In this document: one piece after another, positions 25,798-34,361 of the stretch
Layout of the letters: the number at the start of each line of letters is the position of its first letter
Numbering within the stretch: the first letter of the stretch is position 1
Assembly: GCA_026708035.1 (NCBI GenBank)
Contig: JAPOVQ010000017.1
Location: 124,001-188,000 of the forward strand
DNA: 64,000 bases
Reading direction: 5' to 3'
Source of the DNA: Chloroflexota bacterium
GTDB lineage: Bacteria > Chloroflexota > UBA11872
Program-made: the position numbers and the translations under genes
The notes under the pieces: generated by a model
What the model was told of the DNA's origin: nothing
What the model saw: only the letters and a program-made list of their open reading frames with translations
Databases searched by the model: none

Positions 25798-25829
25798 CTC
25801 CTGATGGGAGAGGACTGAGGTGAGGGTGA
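25798..25829. repeat. Family B repeat, partial copy
   Basis: CTCCTGATGGGAGAGGACTGA then GGTGAGGGTGA; it lacks the 5-prime arm of the neighbouring full copy. It ends 16 bases before the comB stop. Confidence 0.65.
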
Positions 25830-25844
25830 ACGGCGCTTGAAGCC

Positions 25845-26597
25845 TCACCCATCCTCCAGCAGCCGCAGGCGACCCTCGCCACCCAACTCCGGCACCGCCG
25901 ACGAAGCGTCCAGCACCGCGCAATAGGGGACATCCTCTACCAATCCCACGCCGGCCAGCGCCTGCGCGCTCTGGGACTCCGCCAGCGCCGCCCCCGCGTC
26001 CGGCTGCGCCTGCGCCACCCGCAGCGCCACGATCGCCGTCTCGTCGAGCTCGACCTCCGGCTGAAGTTCGAGGATGCGCGCCACGATGGCCCCCGCCGTG
26101 TAGACATCGTCCAGCGCCAGCGTCCCTTCCTTGCCGGCGCACACCACCGTCATTGATCCGCCCGCTCCCGCTTCTTCCAACAGGCGTCGCGCAATGGCGT
26201 CTCGGTTGCGCAGCGCGCCCACGAATGTCTTTCGCGCCGCCGACCAGCGCCGCAGGGCATTGGTGCCGTTGGTGGTGACGAAGACCGCTCGCCGGCCCGC
26301 GTATTCGCCAGCGGCCACTTCTCGCGGCGAGTTGCCGAAGTTGTAGCCCTCGGGCCGAAGTCCGCCCTCTTCGCCACCGAGCAGCACGCCGGACCCCAAG
26401 CGTGGCGCCGCCGCGCGGGCCGCCGCATGATCGGCTGCCAGCCAGACCTCGGGATCGCCGGACCCGGCCAGCTCGACGAGCGTGGTGGAGGCGCGAATCA
26501 CGTCGACCACCGCGCACACGTCGACCGGATCGGGCTCGATGACCTCCGGCAGCAATGCCACGCGCAGCCGCGCCGCGGTGGAGGCGGGGCTACTCAT
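25845..26597 (-). CDS. comB: 2-phosphosulfolactate phosphatase family protein (ComB-like)
   Basis: Mg-dependent phosphatase family that hydrolyses 2-phosphosulfolactate to sulfolactate. Signatures seen are AVVDVIRASTTLVELA, LLGGEEGGLRPEGYNFGNSP and FVTTNGTNALRRW, in the order expected for the family, plus CAGKEGTLALDDVYTAG. About 250 residues from ATG 26595-26597 (MSSPASTAARLRVALLPE); a TTG at 26609 would add four. No comA, comC or other sulfonate gene is adjacent, so the substrate in this organism is inferred from family alone. Stands alone in a repeat-rich neighbourhood. Confidence 0.82.
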   Translation of the reverse strand: MSSPASTAARLRVALLPEVIEPDPVDVCAVVDVIRASTTLVELAGSGDPEVWLAADHAAARAAAPRLGSGVLLGGEEGGLRPEGYNFGNSPREVAAGEYAGRRAVFVTTNGTNALRRWSAARKTFVGALRNRDAIARRLLEEAGAGGSMTVVCAGKEGTLALDDVYTAGAIVARILELQPEVELDETAIVALRVAQAQPDAGAALAESQSAQALAGVGLVEDVPYCAVLDASSAVPELGGEGRLRLLEDG

Positions 26598-26862
26598 CGG
26601 CGGTGCCAACGGCGCGCGGCGTGGAGTGGCGCATGCCTCCCGAAAGTAACCGACGGGGCCACGGGGTGATTGGTGCGCGCGTCACGCCGATCGATAGGCC
26701 GTTTAGCAGGTGGTGGCGAGGCTCAGGGCGTATAGCGCCAGCGTGGTGGCTTATGTAGTATTCGCTACGAAACGGCACGCACGCTCGGCTTGGCCGAAAG
26801 GTGGCATGCTGCTTCGAGGTCGCCGCCGCTGACATCACAGCCAAACCTGGAGGCAAGCGCCA

Positions 26863-27756
26863 ATGTTGAGTCCCGCTGCCCGAATCATCGTTCCCTCCGG
26901 TTGGCGGCCGCGGATGCGCCGGCGCATGGCCCAGGGCGGCCTGTCGCTGCTGATCATCGGCTGTTTGGCGGTTGCCGTGTTCGCCTGCGGCGAATCCGAG
27001 TCGGAGGAGCCGCCTACCCCGGAGGCCGCACCCGCCCAAGCGGCTGCAGCTACCGCCGCCCCTGAACCGACCGCAGCGCCCACCCCAACTCCTGCTCCGA
27101 CCCCAACCCCAACGCCGACCCCCGCCCCGACGCCGACGCCTACGCCGACGCCGCTAACCGAGGCTGACGTCCTCCAGCGCGCCGGCGCCGTAATGAGCGC
27201 CGCCAAGACGTTTGATTTCTCGCTGACGCATGAGGTGGGCACCAGTGAGTTCCTGCCCGGCCTGGCGGTCGAGGAGGTGAAGGGCCAACTCGAGATACCC
27301 GACAAGCTGAGCGTGGAATTCTCCGGCCTGTTTGGCGATATCCCAATCCAGGTCGAGCTCATCAAGGTCGGCGACCTGCACTACATCACCAACCCGCTCA
27401 CGGGAGTGTGGGAAGAGGTCCCGGCGGCGAACTCTCCCGTCGGCTTCTTCAGACCCGAGGAGGGGATAGCCGAGATCATGTCGTCGATCGCGGCGACCTT
27501 CGACGGTCCGGAGGGCGATGTCTTCAGTCTCTCGGGGACGCTGCCCGCCAGCGCCTTCGCGGCGCTGATCGGGGACACCCTGGAGGACGCCGTCGTTGAC
27601 GTGAACATCGAGATTGACGCGGACAGCTTCCATTTGACCAAGATCCGGTTCGCCGGTCAGGTCAGCCCGCTCGACGACCCCAGCGTCGTGCGGATTGTCG
27701 AACTGTCCCGGTTCGACGAGTCCGTCTCGATCGAGGCCCCCGACACCGGTTCCTAA
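26863..27756 (+). CDS. LppX/LprAFG-like lipoprotein
   Basis: Exported lipoprotein of the LprG/LppX type, a fold with a hydrophobic cavity that carries lipids or glycolipids. A hydrophobic signal ends at C42 (AVFACGE), followed by a long Ala/Pro/Thr linker with PTPTP repeats (about residues 50-98) and the LprG-like domain (SLTHEVGTSEFLPGLAVEEV, VELIKVGDLHYITNPLTG). GGAGG lies nine bases upstream of ATG 26863. The next gene is an MFS exporter 92 bases downstream, the same pairing as LprG-Rv1410c in mycobacteria. C34 is a second, less likely lipidation site. Confidence 0.8.
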   Translation: MLSPAARIIVPSGWRPRMRRRMAQGGLSLLIIGCLAVAVFACGESESEEPPTPEAAPAQAAAATAAPEPTAAPTPTPAPTPTPTPTPAPTPTPTPTPLTEADVLQRAGAVMSAAKTFDFSLTHEVGTSEFLPGLAVEEVKGQLEIPDKLSVEFSGLFGDIPIQVELIKVGDLHYITNPLTGVWEEVPAANSPVGFFRPEEGIAEIMSSIAATFDGPEGDVFSLSGTLPASAFAALIGDTLEDAVVDVNIEIDADSFHLTKIRFAGQVSPLDDPSVVRIVELSRFDESVSIEAPDTGS

Positions 27757-27848
27757 GGAGCCCGTGGTCCACGGAGCACGGCCCCGAGGGAAGGCCATGA
27801 GCGCGGGTCGAGCCGGCATTCGGCCGTGGCCGCCGGCGAGGCCTTAGC

Positions 27849-29366
27849 GTGTTCCGCGTCTCCCCCTATATCGCGCTCATCCCCGTCTGTCTAGGCGTAT
27901 TCGTCGCCGCCGACGACCAGACGGTGATGGTCACGGTGCTGCCGGACATCATGTTCGACTTTCGGATTCCGCCGATCGAGCTGGACTACGCGTCCTGGAC
28001 CATCACCGCCTACCTCCTCGGATACGTGGCCGCCATGCCGTTGATCGGCAGCATGTCGGACGCCTTCGGCCACCGCCGCATGTTCGCCATCGCCACGGTG
28101 TTTTTCATGATCTGCTCGGTGGTGGCCGCCCTTTCGCCCAGCCTGCCTTTCCTGATCGGCATCAGGGTCTTCCAGGCCGTAGGCGCCGGCGCGATGCTGC
28201 CGATCGCGATCGCAGTCGTCGGCGACCTGTTTCCCCGGGGCAGCCGCGGCATCGCGCTGGGTATCGTCGGCGGCTCGGCGGAGGCGGGCGGCGTCATCGG
28301 TCCGCTCTGGGGCGGCCTGGTCGCGCGCTTCCTCGACTGGCCCTGGGTGTTCTGGATGAACCTGCCGCTCGGCGCGCTCGTCCTGATCGCCCTCTTTCTG
28401 CTGCTTGGCCCGAGCCCGAGGTTCAAGTCCTCGTTGGACTACGTCGGCGGGTTTTTCATCGCCGTCGCCCTGGCGTCCCTGACGCTCGCGCTCTCTCGCA
28501 TCGATCGGCTGGACCTGGGGATGCTCGGGCTCCTGGCGCTCACAGCCGTGGCCCTGATCGCCTTCATCTACCGCCAGCGGACGGCAGCGGTGACGCTGCT
28601 TCCCAACTCGATGTTCCGCAGCCGCACGGTCGTGATGGCCAACGTCGCCCATTTGATGGTCGGCGTGTCGCTAATCATTGGCATGGTCACCATTCCCATC
28701 ATGACCACCTATCTGATCGGCCACTCGCCGCTCGAAGGCGGACTCCGGCTCATGCGCATGACCGTGGCGATGCCGGTCGGGGCCGTGATCGGCGGACTCG
28801 CCTGCCAACGCATCGACTACCGCATCCCGAGCGTGATCGGCCTGATCCTGGTGGCAATCGGCTACGCCTTCATGACCACCTGGGACCTGAGCGTGGCCGA
28901 CCCCCAGCTCACGATCCATCTGGCGCTCGCCGGACTGGGTTTCGGCTTCCTCATTGCTCCCATAGCCCTGGGCGCCACCGAGCCCGTCGGCCACGGCGAC
29001 CGCGGCTCCGCCGCCGCCGCGGTAACGTCGATGCGGCTGGTGGGCATGACGCTCGGCCTGGCGGCGATCACGGCCTGGGGGTCCCAGCGGTTTTCGCTGC
29101 TGGTGGCCGGCATCCCCATGCCCGTGCCGCAGGAAGGCGAGGCGATCGAAGTCTCGCGCCAACGGGTTGCCGAGTTCCAAGAGACCCTCACCAACATCGG
29201 CATGGACGTGTTCGTCACGTTCTTCGCCGTCGCGGCCGTCGTCGCCGCCCTGGGCATCCTCCCCGCCATCTTCATGACCTGGAACCGCGCCCGCAGCCGC
29301 GAGATGGAGGATGCGGGCGCAGGCACCCCGGAGCCGGAGGCCCCGCGCCACCCCCAGACCGCGTGA
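27849..29366 (+). CDS. MFS transporter, DHA2/EmrB-like (P55-type)
   Basis: Major facilitator with about 14 membrane segments in 505 residues. The N-terminal helix contains VFVAADDQTVMVTVLPDI; motif A is GSMSDAFGHRRMF, and GGVIGPLWGGLVARFLDWPW is the motif C-like region of proton antiporters. Start GTG 27849. Its position right behind the LprG-like lipoprotein gene, together with the family, suggests the two move a lipid or drug-like amphiphile out of the membrane, as the mycobacterial LprG-Rv1410 pair does. That is inference from gene pairing; substrate unknown. Confidence 0.82.
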   Translation: MFRVSPYIALIPVCLGVFVAADDQTVMVTVLPDIMFDFRIPPIELDYASWTITAYLLGYVAAMPLIGSMSDAFGHRRMFAIATVFFMICSVVAALSPSLPFLIGIRVFQAVGAGAMLPIAIAVVGDLFPRGSRGIALGIVGGSAEAGGVIGPLWGGLVARFLDWPWVFWMNLPLGALVLIALFLLLGPSPRFKSSLDYVGGFFIAVALASLTLALSRIDRLDLGMLGLLALTAVALIAFIYRQRTAAVTLLPNSMFRSRTVVMANVAHLMVGVSLIIGMVTIPIMTTYLIGHSPLEGGLRLMRMTVAMPVGAVIGGLACQRIDYRIPSVIGLILVAIGYAFMTTWDLSVADPQLTIHLALAGLGFGFLIAPIALGATEPVGHGDRGSAAAAVTSMRLVGMTLGLAAITAWGSQRFSLLVAGIPMPVPQEGEAIEVSRQRVAEFQETLTNIGMDVFVTFFAVAAVVAALGILPAIFMTWNRARSREMEDAGAGTPEPEAPRHPQTA

Positions 29367-29442
29367 CCGGCACCGTCTGAGGGGAGTCCGGCCTGTGCCG
29401 TACGCTGGCGGGCCAGACGAACAGTTGGTGTACGTGAGGCTC

Positions 29443-30672
29443 ATGGCGGCTGGGTGGCGCTTGGGATTGCTGGCAGTGGCTGGGTTGGCTGTCGCCGGCG
29501 GCGTGGCTCTGGCGGGGCGCGGGCAGCGAACCACGCTGGTCAATTGGTCGCTCACGCGGCGCATGGCGCTGCGGCTGGCGGACGCCCAGGGTGAGCCGGC
29601 GTCGGCCCCCGAGCTCACCGCCGCCTACACGGACCTCGTCGCCCGCAGCTATGCCGCCGTAAGCGACTACACCCAGGCGCCGATGCCGCCAACGATGGAT
29701 TCCGTGCAGGTGCTGCGGCGCGGGGATTGGATCGGCGCCAACTTGGACAACTTCAGGCGCATCCTGCGACCGGTCATCGAGGCCTACGACCACGCCCAGG
29801 CCGGCGGCGGCGTGGGCTCACGAGTGCTGGGCGTGACCACGCAGGCCGGCGTCTCCACGCAACTGGGGGTGCTCCTGGGGTTCCTGGGCCGTCGAGTCTT
29901 GGGCCAATACGACATTCCGCTGCTCGACCCCGAGCCCGGCCCCGCCGCGATCTACTTCGTGGACGCCAACTTGCGAGCCGTGGCCGCCCGCGCGGGCGTA
30001 CCGGTCGACGACCTGCGGCTGTGGGTCACGCTGCATGAGGTCACGCACGCCTTTCAGTTTCATGCCGGGAATCCGCCCTGGCTGCACGGATACATGTCCG
30101 GCCTGCTCGAGGACTACCTGGAAGAAGCCGTGGTGACGCTGGGGCAGCACGGTGAGCTGCGGGCGCGGCTCAGTGCGGCGGTTCAAGAATTCCAGCGCGG
30201 CGGGCTGCGCCAATCCGGCTGGCTGCGCCTGGCGCTGTCGCCGCGGCAGGTGCGCACCATCGAGCAGATTCAGGCCCTGATGACCGTCGTCGAGGGCTAC
30301 AGCAACCACGTGATGCACGCCACCGGCGCCCGCCTCATACCGGGCTATACCCACCTGGCCCGGCGCATGAAGGCCCGCGAACGCTCGCAGGCCACCTGGG
30401 TGCGGCTGCTCACGCGGGCGCTCGGGCTCGACATGAAGCTGGAGCAATACCGCATCGGCGAGGCGTTCGTGGACGCGGTGGTGAGGCAGCGAGGCATGGC
30501 CTTTGTCAACCGGCTGTGGGAAGGTCCGGAGCACCTGCCGACGCTGGCCGAGACGCAGGACCCCGCCGCCTGGATGGCCCGCGTGGAGCCGGAGGGCCCG
30601 GCGGACGCGGCCAGCGCAAGCGACCCTCACCCTAACCCTCTCCCATCCCAGGGAGAGGGAACCGGACCGTGA
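29443..30672 (+). CDS. DUF2342 zinc-dependent metalloprotease-like protein
   Basis: Zincin of the family annotated as DUF2342 / F420-biosynthesis-associated. The zinc motif is HEVTH at 198-202 (TLHEVTHAFQFH), with family phrases NWSLTRRMAL and QIQALMTVVEGYSNHVMHATG, the latter supplying the downstream glutamate. An N-terminal hydrophobic stretch (GLLAVAGLAVAGGVALAG) suggests membrane attachment. ATG 29443 has GTGAGG four bases before it, giving 409 residues; the frame is open further upstream. The last ~20 residues (SDPHPNPLPSQGEGTGP) are the translation of a family B intergenic repeat that has become the 3-prime end of the gene. Confidence 0.8.
   Translation: MAAGWRLGLLAVAGLAVAGGVALAGRGQRTTLVNWSLTRRMALRLADAQGEPASAPELTAAYTDLVARSYAAVSDYTQAPMPPTMDSVQVLRRGDWIGANLDNFRRILRPVIEAYDHAQAGGGVGSRVLGVTTQAGVSTQLGVLLGFLGRRVLGQYDIPLLDPEPGPAAIYFVDANLRAVAARAGVPVDDLRLWVTLHEVTHAFQFHAGNPPWLHGYMSGLLEDYLEEAVVTLGQHGELRARLSAAVQEFQRGGLRQSGWLRLALSPRQVRTIEQIQALMTVVEGYSNHVMHATGARLIPGYTHLARRMKARERSQATWVRLLTRALGLDMKLEQYRIGEAFVDAVVRQRGMAFVNRLWEGPEHLPTLAETQDPAAWMARVEPEGPADAASASDPHPNPLPSQGEGTGP
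30623..30666. repeat. Family B repeat inside the 3-prime end of a CDS
   Basis: CCCTCACCCTAACCCTCTCCC-type copy with GGGAGAGGG arm, inverted relative to 25715-25755. It provides the C-terminal codons of the DUF2342 gene. Confidence 0.8.
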
Positions 30673-30744
30673 TCGGGATCCGGCACAGGCGCTGACGCTG
30701 CTCGCAGGACCGCTACCCACCAGTCAGGTCCGCGGTTGCGTCCG

Positions 30745-30784
30745 GTCCCTTCTCCCCTGGTGAGAGAAGGCTAGGATGAGGGGA
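30745..30784. repeat. Family B repeat (copy in sir upstream gap)
   Basis: GTCCCTTCTCCCCTGGTGAG then AGAAGGCTAGGATGAGGGG, a diverged copy. The 249-base gap between the DUF2342 gene and sir holds this element and no recognised gene. Confidence 0.7.
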
Positions 30785-30921
30785 TTCCCCCCGCGCACCT
30801 TTGGCGCACGGCGTTCCGGCCTGTAGACTTCCCGCACCCGGTCAATCAACAATCCCGGGTCGGCCCATCTGGCAGAATCAGTCACGCAGCAGGGGCCGCG
30901 GCGCGCCTGGAGGCTTGTGCA

Positions 30922-32706
30922 ATGGCAGTCACGCATTCGACCGACACGCCTGGGCGCGTCATTCCCATCAGCGACGAAGAGTTCGAGGACTTCGACACCG
31001 AGGCCACGGCCTTCCTGCGCGGTGAGCGCGATCCGGACCTGTTCACCGGCTTTCGGTTGAAGCAGGGGGTCTACGGGCAGCGCCAGGCCGACGTGCAGAT
31101 GATCCGGGTCAAGCTGCCGTTCGGCGGCGTTTCCGCCGATCAGCTCGACGCCTTCGCCGAAGTGGCCGAGCGGTTCGCCCCGCTCAAAAAGGGCCACATC
31201 ACCACACGCGAGAACGTGCAGTATCACCACGTGCCCCTGCCGCTGGCGGCCATGGCGATCCGCGTGCTGGGCGACGCCGGCCTGTCATCCCGCGAGGCTT
31301 GCGGCAACACCGTGCGCAACGTCACCGGCGACCCGTGGGGCGGCATCTGCAACGACGAGGTCTACGACGCCACGCCCTACGCCGGGGCCTTCGTGCGCTA
31401 CTTCGTGCGCCACCCGCTCACCCAGCTTCTGCCGCGAAAGTTCAAGGTGGCGTTCACCGGCTCCGAGACCGACCGCGTCGTCACCGACATCCACGACCTG
31501 GGCTTCATCTCGCAGGTTCGGCACGAAAACGGCAAAGAAGTCCGCGGTTTCCGCATGGTCACCGGCGGTGGACTCTCCATCATGGCCAAGCGCGCGTTCG
31601 TGCTCTACGACTTCGTGCCGCTGACGGAGTACCTCCGCGTCTCCGAGGCCGTGCTGCGCATCTTCGAGCGCTCCGACGACCTGCGCCGCAACCGCGCCAA
31701 GGCCCGCATCAAGTTCCTGGTCCATCGCGTCGGCATCGACGCGTTCCGTGAGATGGTCGAGGAAGAGTTGAAGGGCGACTGGGCCAAGCGCGACTACCCG
31801 CTCGACGGTCTGGTGTACCTGGACGACGAGGCCGCCGAGGCGCCGGCGCTGAATGGCCATGTGCCGACGGTTGCCGAGGCCGACCGCGACATGTTCGAGC
31901 GGTTCATGCGCTCCAACGTGCAGGCGCAGATTCAAGAGGGCTACGCCGCCGTCGAGGTCAAGGTCACCCGCGGCGACCTCTCGCCGGAGCAGTTCCGCGG
32001 CCTGGCCACCATCCTGCGCACCTACGGCTCCGGGCGCGCGCGCACCACTCCGTGGCAGAACATCGTGCTGCGCTGGATTCCGCAGAACCGCGTCTACGAC
32101 GTGTGGCGCGAGCTCTACGCGATGGACCTGGGCAACCCCGGCGCGCTCGAGATCACCGATGTCGTCAGCTGCCCCGGCACCGACAGCTGCAAGCTGGGCA
32201 TCACTTCGTCCATGGGCCTCAATCGCGCCGTGCAGGGCAAGATCGAGGAGATGAACATCCAGGACCCGCTCACGCGGCAGATCCTGGTCAACATGAGCGG
32301 CTGCCCCAACTCCTGCGGCATGCACCACGTGGGCAACATCGGCTTCCATGGAGCGGCCATCAAGAGCGGCGACCGGCAGGTGCCGGCCTATCACGTCTTC
32401 GTCGGCGGCAACCGGCGCGCCGGCGAGCCCATGAAGCTCGGCACGCTGCTGCGCACTCGGCTCCCGGCCAAGCGCGTGCCGGTGGCCGTCGAGCGGCTGA
32501 TCCTGGACTACGAAGATAACCGCGAGGAGGACGACGAGCCGTTCAACGATTACGTCGACCGCCTGGGCAAGGTCTATTTCAACGACCTGCTCAAGGACCT
32601 GGCGCTGCCGCCCGAATTCACCGACGAGAACCGGGAGCACTTCGTGGACTGGGACCGCGACCGCCTCTACGTGCTGGAGCGCGGCGAAGGCGAGTGCGCG
32701 GTCTAG
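30922..32706 (+). CDS. Ferredoxin-type sulfite/nitrite reductase
   Basis: Siroheme/[4Fe-4S] reductase performing the six-electron step, most likely sulfite to sulfide given cysH-cysC-sat downstream. The cluster ligands are C417, C423 (SCPGTDSC) and C461, C465 (SGCPNSC), the classic C-x5-C / C-x3-C set. The two-fold repeated ferredoxin-like halves are visible (GHITTRENVQYHHVPL and RTTPWQNIVLRWIP). 594 residues from ATG 30922, GGAGG eight bases upstream. Nitrite reductase NirA has the same layout, so the substrate is inferred from context. A hairpin terminator lies 68 bases past the stop. Confidence 0.88.
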   Translation: MAVTHSTDTPGRVIPISDEEFEDFDTEATAFLRGERDPDLFTGFRLKQGVYGQRQADVQMIRVKLPFGGVSADQLDAFAEVAERFAPLKKGHITTRENVQYHHVPLPLAAMAIRVLGDAGLSSREACGNTVRNVTGDPWGGICNDEVYDATPYAGAFVRYFVRHPLTQLLPRKFKVAFTGSETDRVVTDIHDLGFISQVRHENGKEVRGFRMVTGGGLSIMAKRAFVLYDFVPLTEYLRVSEAVLRIFERSDDLRRNRAKARIKFLVHRVGIDAFREMVEEELKGDWAKRDYPLDGLVYLDDEAAEAPALNGHVPTVAEADRDMFERFMRSNVQAQIQEGYAAVEVKVTRGDLSPEQFRGLATILRTYGSGRARTTPWQNIVLRWIPQNRVYDVWRELYAMDLGNPGALEITDVVSCPGTDSCKLGITSSMGLNRAVQGKIEEMNIQDPLTRQILVNMSGCPNSCGMHHVGNIGFHGAAIKSGDRQVPAYHVFVGGNRRAGEPMKLGTLLRTRLPAKRVPVAVERLILDYEDNREEDDEPFNDYVDRLGKVYFNDLLKDLALPPEFTDENREHFVDWDRDRLYVLERGEGECAV

Positions 32707-32731
32707 TTGGTCGCGCCCGTTCGTGCTCGAG

Positions 32732-32760
32732 TTGACGTGTGAACCGGCGACACTGATACT
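32732..32760 (+). promoter_or_regulatory. Sigma-70 promoter ahead of the NYN gene
   Basis: TTGACG (32732-32737), exactly 17 bases, GATACT (32755-32760). Transcription would start near 32767, just before the hairpin at 32774-32820. Confidence 0.65.
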
Positions 32761-32773
32761 TCAAGTTAATACT

Positions 32774-32820
32774 CCCCGCCGTCCACTGCCTTCGGGCGGT
32801 GAACTGGCGGGGTTTTGTTG
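32774..32820 (+). terminator. Rho-independent terminator-like hairpin between sir and the NYN gene
   Basis: Outer stem CCCCGCC (32774-32780) with GGCGGGG (32806-32812), inner stem CACTGCC (32784-32790) with GGCGGTG (32795-32801, one G-T pair) closed by a stable TTCG tetraloop, then TTTTGTTGTT. It can end sir transcripts, but it also lies between the promoter at 32732-32760 and the NYN start at 32831, so it may attenuate that gene or release a roughly 55-base RNA. Confidence 0.75.
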
Positions 32821-32830
32821 TTAGCGAAGT

Positions 32831-33442
32831 ATGGCCGACCGCGTCAAGATCTATATCGACGGGCAGAACGTCTATAACTGCGCCCGCGTCGCGTTCTTTC
32901 CGCACAGGCACGACCGCCACTTTACGGACGGCCAATTCGATCCGATGGCGCTCGGTCGCCTCTTGGCATCACGCGATACGCGCGGCTTCGCCCGCGACGT
33001 GGACGAGGTACGCGTCTACACCGGCCGACCAGATTCGGCGAAGGATCCAAGGACCTACGCAGCGCACATGAAGCAGTGCGCACGCTGGACGGCCGACGGC
33101 TGCACCGTCATCCACCGACCACTCCGCTACCCGTTTGACCATCCCCGCGTCCCGGCGCAAGAAAAGGGCATTGACGTGCAATTGAGCATCGATGTCGTGG
33201 CAGGAGCGATTGACCGCGACTACGACATTGCCGTGGTTTTCTCGACAGACACTGATTTGCGACCGGCGATTGAGTTTGTCGCCAACCGGTTTACTGGTCT
33301 TCCGCGCATCGAGCTGGCGGCGTGGAGTAGCCCAACAAGCGTCCGGCGCATTCCGGTGAGCGGAGATCGAGCCGTGTGGTGCCACCATCTGGATCACTTC
33401 GACTACGAGGAAGTAGCCGATGCGACGGACTACACCAAGTGA
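32831..33442 (+). CDS. NYN domain protein (LabA/DUF88-like, PIN-fold)
   Basis: Predicted ribonuclease-fold protein of the NYN/LabA-DUF88 group. The conserved acidic residues are visible: KIYIDGQNVYN (D10), EKGIDVQLSIDVVAGAI, and VVFSTDTDLRPAIEFV, with the N-terminal fingerprint DGQN/DGxN of the family. 203 residues from ATG 32831. It has its own promoter and a structured leader, and sits between sir and cysH, which have their own promoters, so it need not belong to sulfur metabolism. AT content is slightly higher than its neighbours, compatible with transfer. Target RNA unknown. Confidence 0.8.
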   Translation: MADRVKIYIDGQNVYNCARVAFFPHRHDRHFTDGQFDPMALGRLLASRDTRGFARDVDEVRVYTGRPDSAKDPRTYAAHMKQCARWTADGCTVIHRPLRYPFDHPRVPAQEKGIDVQLSIDVVAGAIDRDYDIAVVFSTDTDLRPAIEFVANRFTGLPRIELAAWSSPTSVRRIPVSGDRAVWCHHLDHFDYEEVADATDYTK

Positions 33443-33497
33443 ATCGTGAGTCGAGCAACCAGCGCTGCCGGAGCCCGTGGAACGATGCCGCCAATTC

Positions 33498-33525
33498 TTG
33501 ATAAAACCGATCAACTTTATATACT
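33498..33525 (+). promoter_or_regulatory. Sigma-70 promoter of the cysH operon
   Basis: TTGATA (33498-33503), 16 bases, TATACT (33520-33525). The start of transcription would be about 33532, leaving a leader of only about 22 bases before cysH, too short for a riboswitch. This locally AT-rich patch stands out from its surroundings. Confidence 0.7.
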
Positions 33526-33556
33526 TACTCTCCCTGTCGATTCCGCATGGTGAGTG

Positions 33557-34312
33557 ATGGCGCTGGCCGCCCAGGCCGTGGCAGACATCGAATTGCCGGA
33601 TTCCCAACCGACGGTCGATTCGGCTGAGATCGAGGCTGCGGCACAACGCCTCGAGTCGGCGGCGCCCGAGGACATTCTCCGCTGGACCGTCGAGCGCTTC
33701 GGTCCCGACGTGGCGGTCTCGTGCTCGTTCGGCGGGCCGAGCGGCATCGTGCTGGTGGACATGCTGGCCCGGTTGGCGCTGCTCGACCAGGTCGACGTGT
33801 ACGTCGTCGATACGGGGCTGCTGTTCCAAGAAACCCACGCGCTGCGCGCCGAGGTCGAGCGCCGCTATGGCTTCACCGCCACGGTGTTCGCGCCGGCCCT
33901 GAACCTGGATGAGCAGGCGGCGGCCTACGGCGACGCGCTCTGGACGCGCGACCCGAACGCCTGCTGCGCCATGCGCCGCGTGGCGCCCAATCGAGAGGCG
34001 CTCAGCCGGCGGGGCGCCTGGGTCGCCGGGCTCCGCCGCGACCAGTCGCCCACCCGCGCAAACACGCCGGTGGTGGCCTGGAACGACCGTCACGACCTCG
34101 TCAAGGTCGCGCCGCTGGCGAACTGGAACGAAGCCATGATCTGGGACTACGTACGCCGCTACGACATTCCCGTCAACGCCCTCCACGCCCAGGGCTACCC
34201 CAGCCTTGGCTGCACCCCGTGCACCACCCCGGCCCGCAATGGCGAAGACCTCCGGGCCGGTCGCTGGCGCGGCTCCGACAAGACCGAGTGCGGTCTGCAC
34301 TGGCAAATCTGA
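33557..34312 (+). CDS. cysH: Assimilatory adenylyl-sulfate (APS) reductase
   Basis: Reduces activated sulfate to sulfite using thioredoxin. The paired cysteines C136-C137 (NACCAMRRV) and C219-x2-C222 (LGCTPC) would hold a [4Fe-4S] cluster, which marks APS rather than PAPS reductases; the catalytic cysteine is C245 in KTECGLHWQI. The nucleotide loop is SCSFGGPSG. ATG 33557 is used (251 residues); GTG 33554 would add one residue. It starts the cysH-cysC-sat-hemC-cobA-hemD-hemB run. The presence of cysC beside an APS-type reductase means PAPS is probably made for other uses, such as sulfation. Confidence 0.9.
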   Translation: MALAAQAVADIELPDSQPTVDSAEIEAAAQRLESAAPEDILRWTVERFGPDVAVSCSFGGPSGIVLVDMLARLALLDQVDVYVVDTGLLFQETHALRAEVERRYGFTATVFAPALNLDEQAAAYGDALWTRDPNACCAMRRVAPNREALSRRGAWVAGLRRDQSPTRANTPVVAWNDRHDLVKVAPLANWNEAMIWDYVRRYDIPVNALHAQGYPSLGCTPCTTPARNGEDLRAGRWRGSDKTECGLHWQI

Positions 34313-34361
34313 CGACACGCCCGCCACGACCCATCGTCTGCACGAAAGGACCCCGCACCGC

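Noticed and set aside
33498-33556. SAM or other riboswitch ahead of cysH
   Set aside because: The leader from the predicted start is only about 22 bases, too short for a riboswitch fold.
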